From Streptomyces morookaense (lineage in GTDB: Bacteria > Actinomycetota > Actinomycetes > Streptomycetales > Streptomycetaceae): a stretch of DNA of 64,000 nucleotides. The stretch lies in contig NZ_JABBXF010000046.1 of the NCBI RefSeq assembly GCF_013030945.1, forward strand, positions 51,073-115,072, in the 5' to 3' direction. Position numbers and translations under genes: made by a program. Below are positions 52,379 to 60,805 of this stretch, piece by piece. Under the pieces are notes generated by a model. The model saw nothing but the letters and a program-made list of their open reading frames with translations. It had not been told where the DNA came from and made no database searches. Position 1 is the first letter of the stretch; each line of letters opens with the position of its first letter.

Positions 52379-52989
52379 TCAGGTCTGCAGCCGTCCGGCT
52401 CCGCACGCCTCGCACGGTTCGGCGCCTGGCCTGCGCAGGGCCTCGACGGCTTGCTCGGTGGTGAGGTCCGCCGGCCCCCGCTCCATCCAACAGTCCTGGT
52501 GGTGGACGACGGTGCGGCGCGGGCCGGTGGAGTCGTAGGCGCGGCGCATCTGCTGGATCTTCCAGCGGTCGGTGTCTGCTGCGGGGGCGTCGGGCGCTTG
52601 GCTGGCGCCGGAGGCCGGTGCAGCCGGTTGCGGTGTCGGCGGTGGGGCAGGGTGGCTGCGGCCGGTCCGGGCGCGGGCGATTGCTTTGAGGTGCCGGCGG
52701 ATGGGCACGCCTCGGTAGGAGGTGCCCTCCAGTGGCTCGACGTGGGTGGACGGGACAGTGAAATGGACGTCGGAGGGCTCGCACAGATCGCGTCCCGCGA
52801 TGAACTGGTGCGCGACCACAGCGGCAGCGTTACGTCGTACCACCAGCGGCCGTCGGCGCTCTGCCAGCGTCCTTTGAGTCGGCCGACGATTTCCTGTCCG
52901 TCCGGCAGTCTGATCCACACGGGCGGGCCCGGCGCCTGCTCCGGGACCTGGCTGTCGCCACTCAGGCCGTGCTCGCCGTGCTCCTCCAC
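52379..52989 (-). pseudogene. Hypothetical protein, frameshifted
   Basis: A GTG at 52989 opens VEEHGEHGLSGDSQVPEQAP and VWIRLPDGQEIVGRLKGRWQ. Near 52815 the reading moves to VVAHQFIAGRDLCEPSDVHF, then GTSYRGVPIRRHLKAIARAR and ends CEACGAGRLQT. The gene follows the 53004-53399 gene by 14 bases, so it was co-transcribed. Function unknown. Confidence 0.55.
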
Positions 52990-53003
52990 CGCAGCCGGTC
53001 CTG

Positions 53004-53399
53004 CTACGCGGCCGTGGAGAAGCCGTGCCCGCTGTCCGCGCGTTCCTCGCTGCTGGCGGCGCTGTCCTCGTCGTCGATGTGCTTGAGCGCCGAGCGGGCC
53101 GCGACCGTCCTCCCCGTGCTGGCGTATGCGGCCCAGTGGGGGTGGCACACGATGTCGGCCGCCAGGTTCCGCTCGCGCTCGCGCAGCGCGCTGACGGTCT
53201 GCTGCTGCTCCTCGGTCCAGCTGGACGTGGGCGGGTGCTGGACGGGGTACCAGTGGCCTTCCGGCCGCGTGTAGCCGTCGTGCGCCTCCACCGACCACGG
53301 AAGCTGTCTGAGCAGGGCGGTCAGTTCGGCGCGGACCTGGTGCAGTTCGCGCTGCGCTGCGCGCAGCTCGTCGGGGAACGGGAAATCAGATTCAGCCAT
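53004..53399 (-). CDS. Hypothetical protein, coiled-coil ends
   Basis: The 131-residue product has two helical regions (FPDELRAAQRELHQVRAELT and EEQQQTVSALRERERNLAAD) around a Trp/Pro-rich middle (YTRPEGHWYPVQHPPTSSW). It is cytosolic by composition. It is first in a two-gene unit with the frameshifted gene at 52379-52989. No family was recognised. Confidence 0.6.
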   Translation of the reverse strand: MAESDFPFPDELRAAQRELHQVRAELTALLRQLPWSVEAHDGYTRPEGHWYPVQHPPTSSWTEEQQQTVSALRERERNLAADIVCHPHWAAYASTGRTVAARSALKHIDDEDSAASSEERADSGHGFSTAA

Positions 53400-53490
53400 G
53401 ACGGCTGAGGCAATACCTCAGCCTGTTCGATATTGTTCGAACGACGGACACGGGACCGCAAAGCCCTTCCCCCGGGCACCCGTCCACTCG

Positions 53491-53520
53491 GACGGGATGA
53501 GTGCGCACGTTCACCCCGTC
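53491..53520. promoter_or_regulatory. Imperfect 30-bp palindromic operator
   Basis: GACGGGATGAGTGCG then CACGTTCACCCCGTC: the same outline as the perfect palindrome at 38820-38849 with several mismatches. It is followed, as there, by TCGTACTGGCGTACGGTATT and lies 87 bases before the paralogue 2 start, so the whole control region was duplicated with the gene. Confidence 0.55.
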
Positions 53521-53606
53521 GGCGTCGTACTGGCGTACGGTATTTACATGATCACGCCACGGGTTGGCGTGAGCCTGACCGTCCTGCATGAGGGGGAATC
53601 CGAAAG

Positions 53607-54428
53607 ATGACCATGCCGCCGCCCGAGCAGCCGCCGCGGCCCCCGGCCCCGCCCTATGCGCCGCAGCAGCAGCCGTGGGGATACCCGCAACAGGCCTACC
53701 CGCAACAGGGGTGGGGGCCGCCTCCGGCACAGCCCCAGCGCGGTCGTGGCTCGAAGATACTGATGGTCTGCGGGGTGACGGTCGTTGTCCTGGGGGCCCT
53801 GGGGCGGTACGTGAACTCCACCGTGAACCACAGCCACAGTGACGGAGGTTCTCATGCGGCAGCCGGCGCCTCCGGACACTCGGATAACAGCACCTCCGGC
53901 GCTCCGGCCTCCCCCGCCGCGCAGCGCTACAAGCTGACGGTGCCGCGCACCCTGCTGGGAGGCCGGTACACGCTGGACAACGACATGACTCACACCATGG
54001 AGGACGGGCTCAGCTCCGAGCATGAGGGTCCGAACGAGCACAACATGCACGGGGCGGGCGGTCAGTACACGGATGCCTCCGGCGCTTCCGGAACGCTCCA
54101 GGCCGCGGGCATGTACGGCACCATCGACGACCCCAAGACCGCCATGCGGAGCATGTTCCGGGGGATGAACGAGAACCCGGGCGTGGAGGTCACCACGCCG
54201 GCCAAGGACTTCACGCCTCCCGGCGTCCAAGAGGCCGTCAGCTGCGAGGAGTTCGCCTACACCCGGCCCGGCCAGACACAGGCGGTATCGATACCGGTGT
54301 GCGACTGGTCCGACCACAGCACCGTAGTAACCGTGACCATCCCCGACGCCCCCTCCCCCGTCGGCCTTGAAGCGCTCGCGAAGACCACTGCCCAGGTGCG
54401 GGATGCCATGCGCGTCCCCGCGAGCTAG
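53607..54428 (+). CDS. Single-pass membrane protein with Pro-rich cytoplasmic tail, paralogue 2
   Basis: The 273-residue protein has a Pro/Gln/Tyr-rich tail, one membrane helix (KILMVCGVTVVVLGALGRYV) and an external domain (RYKLTVPRTLLGGRYTLDND, YTDASGASGTLQAAGMYGTI, DWSDHSTVVTVTI). It differs from paralogue 1 by scattered substitutions only, mainly in the tail and linker. The close similarity of both protein and promoter points to a fairly recent duplication across ~15 kb. Function unknown. Confidence 0.82.
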   Translation: MTMPPPEQPPRPPAPPYAPQQQPWGYPQQAYPQQGWGPPPAQPQRGRGSKILMVCGVTVVVLGALGRYVNSTVNHSHSDGGSHAAAGASGHSDNSTSGAPASPAAQRYKLTVPRTLLGGRYTLDNDMTHTMEDGLSSEHEGPNEHNMHGAGGQYTDASGASGTLQAAGMYGTIDDPKTAMRSMFRGMNENPGVEVTTPAKDFTPPGVQEAVSCEEFAYTRPGQTQAVSIPVCDWSDHSTVVTVTIPDAPSPVGLEALAKTTAQVRDAMRVPAS

Positions 54429-54600
54429 AAGACCCGCCAGTAGCGGCCCAGGGCGTTGAGGTTTTGTGCTTGAGCGGCGAGAGCCGGGCGACGTCCTCGT
54501 CCCGGATCTCGTGGTCCTGGGCGCACAGCTCGGCGACGGCGGCGGCCGTCCAGAGCACCACGGCGTTGAGCATGAGGCTGAGGGAGGACGAGCTGGTCCT
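54429..54600 (-). pseudogene. Tn3-family transposase, C-terminal tip
   Basis: MLNAVVLWTAAAVAELCAQD, then DEDVARLSPLKHK and, after a one-base slip in the A-run, LNALGRYWRVF match the conserved end of Tn3 transposases. The rest of the gene is absent. Confidence 0.75.
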
Positions 54601-54925
54601 ATCCGAACCAGCCCAGCTGACCGTCCGACAGGGCCGAGCGCAGTTTGAGTCCCTGAGGGTAGCGGTCCGACTGTTCTCGAGTTAGCTCGGGGAGAGTTGA
54701 CGAGATCCCGTCTGATCTGATTGATCGGGCGGGATCTTGGCGTTTCTGGGGTTTGTTCGAGGTGGTTTGCGAACTCGGCGGCTCTGGTGGGTGGTGGCTG
54801 GGCTGGCTGTGAGGCGAGTTCGGGGGTGATTCCGGGTGCGGAGGGCATGCCGGTGTCGCCGCTGGGCGGGTGGACCGCTGCGGTCGTGCGGGGTGCTCTT
54901 CGTTGATCGTGCGGTGTGGTGCTCA
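54601..54925. other. Intergenic stretch between two mobile-element remnants
   Basis: No gene is recognised. An inverted repeat (GATCCCG near 54704, CGGGATC near 54730) may be an element end or terminator. Short frames here lack start signals. Confidence 0.35.
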
Positions 54926-56593
54926 TCACGGTGGCGGGATCCCGGTGTTGGCGGGTGCGGTCGTCATGGCGGGGTTGCCGTTGCCGGGGTCGCTGCTGGC
55001 GGTTTCCGGTGTGGGTGTGGTGCCGGTGGTCAGGTGCCAGTCGTGGAGGATCTGCAGGTTGAGAGTGCAGATCATCAGGGCGACGAGGATGGTCTGGGCG
55101 ACGCGTCCGTGGGCGAGGCGTTTCCTGGGGTTGCCGATGTCGACGCGGTGGCTCTTGGCGCGCCCGTTGAGCCCTTCGTTGTTGGCCCGGATGGGTTTGT
55201 AGGCGTCGTGCCAGGCCGGGCCGAGGTAGTGGAAGTCCTGCCGGAATTTGTCGTGCGGGCCGAGGCCGCCTGGGTGGAGGGTGATGGTCGGCTTCCGGCA
55301 GATCCGCGGCAGTTCATCCTCCGGAGGGGGACGCAGACGCTCGGCTGTGGGGATCGGAACGGTGGGTTTGGCCGCCGTGTGAGCGGAAGTTGCCCGGATG
55401 TTGGTGAGGTCCACGGTCTTCGGCTGTGCGCTGGCGGTGCCGTGGACGTACTGGAAGCGGGGGCAGTTGACCGAGGGCGAGGGCCCGGCTGCGGGGCACT
55501 GAAGCCGGATGGTGCCGCGTGCGTCGGCGGCCTGCTTGGTTTTGAGGAAGAAAGGCTGACGCTGGGCGATGAGCTCGGCGAGCTGAGCGTCCATGTCGCG
55601 GACAGCGCCGTCGTCCAGGCCCGTGGTGGCGTGCGCGAAGCGGGTCGGCATGGCAGGGCAGGCGAGGGAGCCGTCGACCAGGAGGGCTCCGGAGGGCGCG
55701 CTGCCCTGGACACCGCGTTGTGCTCGTTTGTAGTCGAGGACGAGACGGTAGCCCAGGCGGCGGGCAGGCTCGGCGAAGTGAGGGGTGGTCTGGTCGGTGT
55801 AGGCGCGGTCGACGGCCAGAACCCCGGCCGGAAAACCGAACGGGGCCAGGGCCCCCAGAGCGTGGATAGCGTTGGGGCCGAGGCGTTTGCCAGGACTGTC
55901 CAGCACCAGCCCCAGGGCGAGTTGAGGATGCTCGGTGATCCGATGGCCCGCGCGTGGATGGCCTGCTGGATGGCGACGGCTGCCGGCGACGAGCAGGGTC
56001 GCGCTGTGACCGAAGATTCCCTCGGTGGAGCCCGCGCAGTAGTGCCATCCGGCCGTGATCTCGATGGAGGCCAGGCCCTTGTGGGTCTGTGGCTCGTCGT
56101 GCCAGGCGGGGACCGGCGTGGTGTCGATGCCGATGTCGCCCTTCCAGCCCTTGAACAGGCCGCGCTTGCGGGCCAGGCGGACAGTGACCAGGACCAGCCG
56201 ATCGCTGATCTCCTGCAGAAGCTGGCGTCGCCGGAGGTGCTCCGCGTCCTCGTCCTCCCAGGCCGCGGCGTGCTCGGCGGCTTCGTCGGCGGGCAGATGG
56301 CGGCGCCGGTCGCACCGGTGCGGGTCGAGCGCGCTGGTCAGCCGGTCCAAGGCGCGGTAGACGCGGCGGGAGAACGCGATCCGGAAGTGCGAGTCGCGCC
56401 GGTCCCCCTCCGCGACGCCGAGCCAGCCCCGTGCGGTGGGGCGGAGCTCGTCGAGCAGGACCCGGCAGGCATCGGCCAGTGTCGCGCTCTGGTGGTAGTG
56501 CAGGGACAGCAGCAGGCCCACCAGCACCGTCCGCACCGGCAGCCCCTCCGGCCCGGGACGGCCGGCCAGTTCGGCATCGATGAGGCCGAGCAC
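54926..56593 (-). CDS. Transposase-like protein of a streptomycete integrative module
   Basis: The 555-residue frame has a helical N-terminal half (HYHQSATLADACRVLLDELR, FRIAFSRRVYRALDRLTSAL) and a DDE-like half: GDIGIDTTPVPAWH (Asp), VLAVDRAYTDQTTPHFAEPA (Asp), and NNEGLNGRAKSHRVDIGNPR (Glu). It is followed on the same strand by an integrase-like gene that starts further upstream, and an XRE gene is divergent. The frame is open upstream of 56593, so the start may lie earlier. The DDE assignment is from motif spacing, not a firm family. Confidence 0.6.
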   Translation of the reverse strand: MLGLIDAELAGRPGPEGLPVRTVLVGLLLSLHYHQSATLADACRVLLDELRPTARGWLGVAEGDRRDSHFRIAFSRRVYRALDRLTSALDPHRCDRRRHLPADEAAEHAAAWEDEDAEHLRRRQLLQEISDRLVLVTVRLARKRGLFKGWKGDIGIDTTPVPAWHDEPQTHKGLASIEITAGWHYCAGSTEGIFGHSATLLVAGSRRHPAGHPRAGHRITEHPQLALGLVLDSPGKRLGPNAIHALGALAPFGFPAGVLAVDRAYTDQTTPHFAEPARRLGYRLVLDYKRAQRGVQGSAPSGALLVDGSLACPAMPTRFAHATTGLDDGAVRDMDAQLAELIAQRQPFFLKTKQAADARGTIRLQCPAAGPSPSVNCPRFQYVHGTASAQPKTVDLTNIRATSAHTAAKPTVPIPTAERLRPPPEDELPRICRKPTITLHPGGLGPHDKFRQDFHYLGPAWHDAYKPIRANNEGLNGRAKSHRVDIGNPRKRLAHGRVAQTILVALMICTLNLQILHDWHLTTGTTPTPETASSDPGNGNPAMTTAPANTGIPPP

Positions 56594-56720
56594 TCCGCTG
56601 TCGTGCAGGAGTGCATCGAGCTGGCCGACCTTGGAATCGGGTATCTCGGAGGGTGCGTCGGTGACCGGACGGGGCCGGCATGCCTGATCTTCTTACTGTC
56701 CCGCCAGGAACGGGGGACGG

Positions 56721-57653
56721 TCACGGCCTGGCGCCCCGCAGAAGCCGGGCTGCGGTGTCGTCGTCGAGGGGCGGCACGTGATGCTGGTAGCGGGCCAGCG
56801 AGGCGGCCGAGGCGAGACCCGCGGCCTTGGCGATCAGATCGTGGCCGAGCCCGGTGGCCATCAGTTGCACGATCCACGTGGCCCGCAGCCGCCCCACCGA
56901 CACTCGCGGCAGACCCTCCGGGGGCTGGTGCACGAGCGACCAGGAGCCGATCAGGTTCTTGGCGTACCCGACCGTGCGGCCAGGACGGAACAGGTAACCC
57001 CGCCCGGCTTGCCAGGCCAGCTCCTCGAGGATCTCCTCCCAGCCGGACCGGGCGGCCAGCGGATACTCGCGCGTGACGCCGGTGTGCACCAACGGACCGT
57101 CTGCGTCACCGCGGCGCTGAAGATGACTCCCGAGGGTGGCGGCGACCTCTCGGGGCTGGAGCCCGTATCCTGCCCCGAGACCCAACAGCGCCTGAGCGTC
57201 GCTGCGTTGCTGGCCGCGCAGATGCTCCGCCCAGTGCTTCAGGCCCGACAGGTCGGCCCGCTCATAGGGAGGATGGGACGCGGGCTCGGCGTGCAGACGT
57301 GCCGGGGCGGCCTCGCCGCGCTCGCTCCAGGCCAGCGCGTCCCGCACCCGCAGCAGCCACGTGCGGTAGGTCCGCACCGACGACGGCTCCAGACCGGCAG
57401 CGCGCGAGAGCACGTACGCGTCGATGACCTCGTTCCGCAGCCAGGCATCCGGATCCAGAGGATGTCCGGCCTTGACGGCCCAGACGGCCAGGGACGCGGT
57501 GACGTGCAGCAGTCGTTCCACTTCGTAGGGAACCGCGCTCACCGTGGCGGCCACCACCGATCTCACCAGCGGCGCGACCTCCTCCCAGACGGGCGGGGCC
57601 ATGCGCGGCCGGTAGCGGGCGATCTTCGCAGAAGTCTGTGGATCAAGGATCAC
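56721..57653 (-). CDS. Tyrosine-recombinase-like protein
   Basis: From the GTG at 57653 the 310-residue product has an N-terminal core-binding-like region (PPVWEEVAPLVRSVVAATVS, SSVRTYRTWLLRVRDALAW) and a C-terminal catalytic-like part: GAGYGLQPREVAATLG (Arg I), RVSVGRLRATWIVQLMATGL (Arg II region without the usual His) and LARYQHHVP (Tyr). Substitutions at the His position suggest reduced or altered activity. The frame beyond 57653 has no suitable start. Its partners are the transposase-like gene and the divergent XRE gene. Confidence 0.6.
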   Translation of the reverse strand: MILDPQTSAKIARYRPRMAPPVWEEVAPLVRSVVAATVSAVPYEVERLLHVTASLAVWAVKAGHPLDPDAWLRNEVIDAYVLSRAAGLEPSSVRTYRTWLLRVRDALAWSERGEAAPARLHAEPASHPPYERADLSGLKHWAEHLRGQQRSDAQALLGLGAGYGLQPREVAATLGSHLQRRGDADGPLVHTGVTREYPLAARSGWEEILEELAWQAGRGYLFRPGRTVGYAKNLIGSWSLVHQPPEGLPRVSVGRLRATWIVQLMATGLGHDLIAKAAGLASAASLARYQHHVPPLDDDTAARLLRGARP

Positions 57654-57725
57654 GGTCCACGAATAGCGGCTGGACAAGCAGCCGTCCGGAGATTGATCGA
57701 CTTCGACAGAGAGGACGGTGCGCGC

Positions 57726-58043
57726 ATGGTCGGCGGACGCGCCCGCGCACACCCCCCGCGGGAGATGACCGATGATCCGGAAGCCTGGCCCGAGGCGCCC
57801 AGCCCGGATGCCGGGGCCGAAACCGTGCGCCAGATCGCCCGCCGTCTCGCGCGGGCGATGCGGGACCGGGGGCTGAGCCTGCGTGCGGTGGCTGTCGGCT
57901 CCGGAGTCAACCGGCAGGCCATCGCTGATCTGCTCGCCGGGAAATCCTGGCCGGACGTGGCGACCGTCGCCCGGCTGGCCGCCTTCACCGGTTTGCCGTT
58001 GTGGCCGGACGGGCCCGTTCGTGCTCGGAGAAGCAAACAATGA
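57726..58043 (+). CDS. XRE-family HTH protein
   Basis: The 105-residue product has a Pro/Arg/Glu-rich start and a Cro/C1-type HTH: IARRLARAMRDRGLSLRAVA, then GVNRQAIADLLAGKSWPDVA. It is divergent from the recombinase-like gene with a 72-base gap, the normal position for its regulator. It ends VRARRSKQ. Confidence 0.8.
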   Translation: MVGGRARAHPPREMTDDPEAWPEAPSPDAGAETVRQIARRLARAMRDRGLSLRAVAVGSGVNRQAIADLLAGKSWPDVATVARLAAFTGLPLWPDGPVRARRSKQ

Positions 58044-58175
58044 GCCTCGATTCGTGCCCGGAATCGCACGGCTGCGACCGGGCATGACGATTTCGCGGCT
58101 CCGCACCCAACACCGGGATGATCTCCACTAGTGTCAGGACATGCGAGAGCCACCTTGGTAGGGACTCAAGCAACC

Positions 58176-58206
58176 GGCACCGCCGAGGTCAGATCTCGGC
58201 GGTGCC
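58176..58206 (-). terminator. Hairpin terminator
   Basis: A 12-bp perfect stem (GGCACCGCCGAG and complement) with a 7-base loop lies 49 bases downstream of the minus-strand gene ending at 58255. It may also act on the plus-strand XRE transcript. Confidence 0.75.
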
Positions 58207-58254
58207 AGCCTCATCCGCCGCAGCGGGCCGAAGCCGCACCCGGCGGACGCCTCG

Positions 58255-58800
58255 TCAGACCACCCGGGCCTCCTCCGGAGTTTCAGCGGCAACGGGAGGC
58301 TTGAGCGCGAACCAGGCCACAGGGTCCTCGACCACCAGCCCCTGCTTCGCCATGGCCTTCAGCCGCGAGCGCGTCGTCTCCACCCGCTTCTCGCCGATCG
58401 CCGACACCAGGTGCTGCAACTTCACCGACCTGCCCCTCTGCGCGAGCAGAGCCAGAATCCGCTCACGGGCCACTTCCAGCGACAACTCCTGGGGCGCTGA
58501 CCCCGAATCCTCATCCGCAGAGCCGGCGGCCTCGTCGGACCCCGGCCCGCTGGCGTCGTGCCCGGTCTCGTCACCGGTGGGGCTGCCGTCTGAAGGCCCC
58601 GGGCGCGGGTCACTGGCACTGCCTTCAGCGCCAGTGGCCCCCAGGGAAGCGAGCGTCGCGCGAGTGATCGCCAGATGAGCCAGGCGCTCCTCCACCTGCA
58701 AAACCTTCTCGCTCAGGGCTGCCATCTTCTCGCGCAAGCCCGTCAGCTCTCCCCGAGCAGCGGTCTCTTCCTCGTCCAGCAGGCCGAACAGTGACGTCAT
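58255..58800 (-). CDS. Coiled-coil plus winged-helix protein
   Basis: The 181-residue product starts MTSLFGLLDEEETAARGELT. Residues ~5-50 are a coiled coil (KMAALSEKVLQVEERLAHL), then a Pro/Ser/Gly/Asp linker, then a winged-helix-like end (RILALLAQRGRSVKLQHLV, EKRVETTRSRLKAMAKQGLV). It is the intact relative of the frameshifted gene at 14821-15363. Proteins of this build are often next to DDE insertion sequences in Streptomyces; function unknown. Confidence 0.65.
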   Translation of the reverse strand: MTSLFGLLDEEETAARGELTGLREKMAALSEKVLQVEERLAHLAITRATLASLGATGAEGSASDPRPGPSDGSPTGDETGHDASGPGSDEAAGSADEDSGSAPQELSLEVARERILALLAQRGRSVKLQHLVSAIGEKRVETTRSRLKAMAKQGLVVEDPVAWFALKPPVAAETPEEARVV

Positions 58801-59113
58801 TGCCAGCCCTTGCGATCGTCCTTGGCAGCATCTGGGATCCGGCCCCAGAGCAGCCAGAACCCCGCCCACACCGTAGGGGAGCCCGCACAAGATCGCAGAA
58901 GGTGATCGCCAAAGATCCCAAACGACAACTGCCGCCCAGATCAAGCCAGATAGCGGTCACCAGGCGACAAGTGAAGATCACACCTGGTGGGCCGATGGTG
59001 ATGGCTCAAGGGGATGCGGCCAGGCAGAAGCCGGGGGAGGTGGAAGTCCTGGCTCAGCTCGTGGTGCGGTGAGCCGTGACATCCCTGCCTTCCACCGTCA
59101 GTGGCTGTTGTTG

Positions 59114-59153
59114 TTCCGGTCTCGAGCGGTGTCGCTCGAGCGGGAGTCTCAGT
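59114..59153 (+). repeat. 40-bp direct repeat, copy 1
   Basis: Begins TTCCGGTCTCGAGCGGTGTC. The same sequence with a few changes is at 59932-59971, on the other side of the methyltransferase remnant. Confidence 0.65.
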
Positions 59154-59261
59154 ATCGGGTGATCGCGGTGGGTGCCGGGCATGAGAAGGCGGCGTACATG
59201 GCCGTCTCGGCGCAGGCCGTCGGGTGGGGCTCGCCGTGGTCCCCAAGGAGGACCGTCGCCC

Positions 59262-59872
59262 CTACTCGGGTCGCCGACGCGCGAGATGAACAATGATGTC
59301 GGCGGCGATCTCGACTGTCTCGGGCAGGACCCGCGTGATCGCGTCGTACGCCTGCTGTCGCCATCCGGAGCAGTCCCGTCGGGAGACGGAACCTCATCGG
59401 TTTCCAGGAACGGCGCCCGTGCCGCGCGCACAGAATCCTCGACAGTTGGGTCAGCCACCTGAACCGGGCCACCGAACGAGGCGAACACACCCTCCGGCTC
59501 CAGCAGCGCGGCCACTCGTGACCACCGATCCTCCGGGCGTGTCCAATGCAGGGCTGCCGCCGCATAGACCAACCCATAGGTTTCACCTGGCCGCAAGTCC
59601 TCGAACGCGACCCGCACGGTCGTCACGTTCTCGGACACGGTCTTGTTCAGCTCAGCGAGCATGGCGGCGTCGGGCTCCGTCGCCGTGACCGTGACCCCGT
59701 GCTCAGCGAACAGGCGGGTTGCTTTGCCTGTCCCCGCACCGATCTCCAGGGCCGTCCGAACCGGTCGGCCCGCGTACGTCATCACCAAGTCGAAGAGCTC
59801 TTCGGGATACCCCGGCCGGAACCTTTCGTAGGCTTCCGCGATCGCGCCGAAGCTCAGTGCACGAGCAGACAT
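59262..59872 (-). pseudogene. SAM-dependent methyltransferase, C-terminal deletion
   Basis: From the ATG at 59872: SFGAIAEAYERFRPGYPEEL, then TALEIGAGTGKATRLFAEHG (SAM-binding motif I with GAGTG) and LVYAAAALHWTRPEDRW. This is a class I methyltransferase of the ubiE/SmtA type. After FLETDEVPSPDGT the frame breaks near 59375 and resumes in another as ITRVLPETVEIAADIIVHLA to a TAG at 59262-59264. About 50-60 residues expected between are missing. It is flanked by 40-bp direct repeats. Confidence 0.72.
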
Positions 59873-59931
59873 GCCGAGCATCCTGGCACGATCGGGGCAA
59901 ACAGCGCTTGGCAATACTCAGTGGCTTGGCC

Positions 59932-59971
59932 TTCCGATCTCGAGCGGTGCCGGTCGAGCGGGAGTCTCGGT
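59932..59971 (+). repeat. 40-bp direct repeat, copy 2
   Basis: Begins TTCCGATCTCGAGCGGTGCC. See copy 1 at 59114-59153. Both are on the same strand and could be the ends of IS copies that recombined. Confidence 0.65.
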
Positions 59972-60217
59972 CGGATGACTCCGGCAGATGCCTGGCATGA
60001 AAGCAGGGCCTCTTGGTAGCTCGAAGGGTGTCTACGCCAGCAAGCAGTCCAGGAGGCCCTGTTGTCGCAGGGCGGACAGTGGCCGGCAGACCAACGCCAA
60101 GGCATCGATGCCAGTCGTAGCTCGGGTCAGGCCGCCGCCCGAAGCGGTACCTGATCATCCTCACAGTCGTAGCTGGCCGCGGGGTCTGTCGTCTCTGTCA
60201 GCTCCCAATTTGGGACC

Positions 60218-60805
60218 TAAGCGGCTACGACGAAGTCGAGTGCTGATCCTTTTTGGTCCCCAGGTCCTCGGCGAGGCCGTACGGAGAGGGAATGGTGGTG
60301 CACCTCTCCGTGCCCGTCTGGAGGGCGATCCCCGCTCAGGATGAGCTGTGCTCCTCGGAGTCATTCGGGGCCGTGGGTGGTGCGGCGAGTCTGCGGTATC
60401 CGACGAACGCGAGCATGAGAACGGTCATGCCGACCACACCGGCGAGGGCGGTCAGGAATCGGGTCCACCATGTGGCGCTGTTGTTCGGGGCAAGGGCCCA
60501 GAGCACAGCCACGGGGCTGCCGACGAGCAGCAGGAGGCGTCTGGGATCCCACCGCTTGTGTTCCCTGGTGCCGTCAAGGCTGATCGGGAAGAACCAGGGC
60601 GCCAGGAACTCTGTCCACGCAAGGCGCGACAGCCAGGGGAGGCTCTTCGGCATGACAACCACACTTCATCAGACAGCTGGATCAGCACAACCGTAACCGA
60701 GACGATCAAATAGACATGTTCTACTCAAGTGTCGCCTCTGAAGGAGGGGCGGGCAGAATGCGATCGCATCCAGGGATCAGCAGCAGACTTCACCAAAGCT
60801 GCTTA
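60218..60805 (-). mobile_element. IS630-type non-autonomous element with a passenger gene
   Basis: The left end TAAGCGGCTACGACGAAGTC matches the MITE ends at 36.2/37.8 kb. The right end, read inward from 60805, is TAAGCAGCTTTGGTGAAGTC, matching the other half. The 588-bp unit carries only a small membrane-protein gene. Confidence 0.65.
60336..60653 (-). CDS. Small membrane protein inside a MITE-like element
   Basis: The 105-residue product starts at the ATG at 60653 (MPKSLPWLSRLAWTEFLAPW). Two membrane helices follow: LLLLVGSPVAVLWALAP and WTRFLTALAGVVGMTVLMLA. A short polar tail ends EEHSSS. No family was recognised. Its place between IS630-type ends suggests cargo. Confidence 0.6.
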   Translation of the reverse strand: MPKSLPWLSRLAWTEFLAPWFFPISLDGTREHKRWDPRRLLLLVGSPVAVLWALAPNNSATWWTRFLTALAGVVGMTVLMLAFVGYRRLAAPPTAPNDSEEHSSS

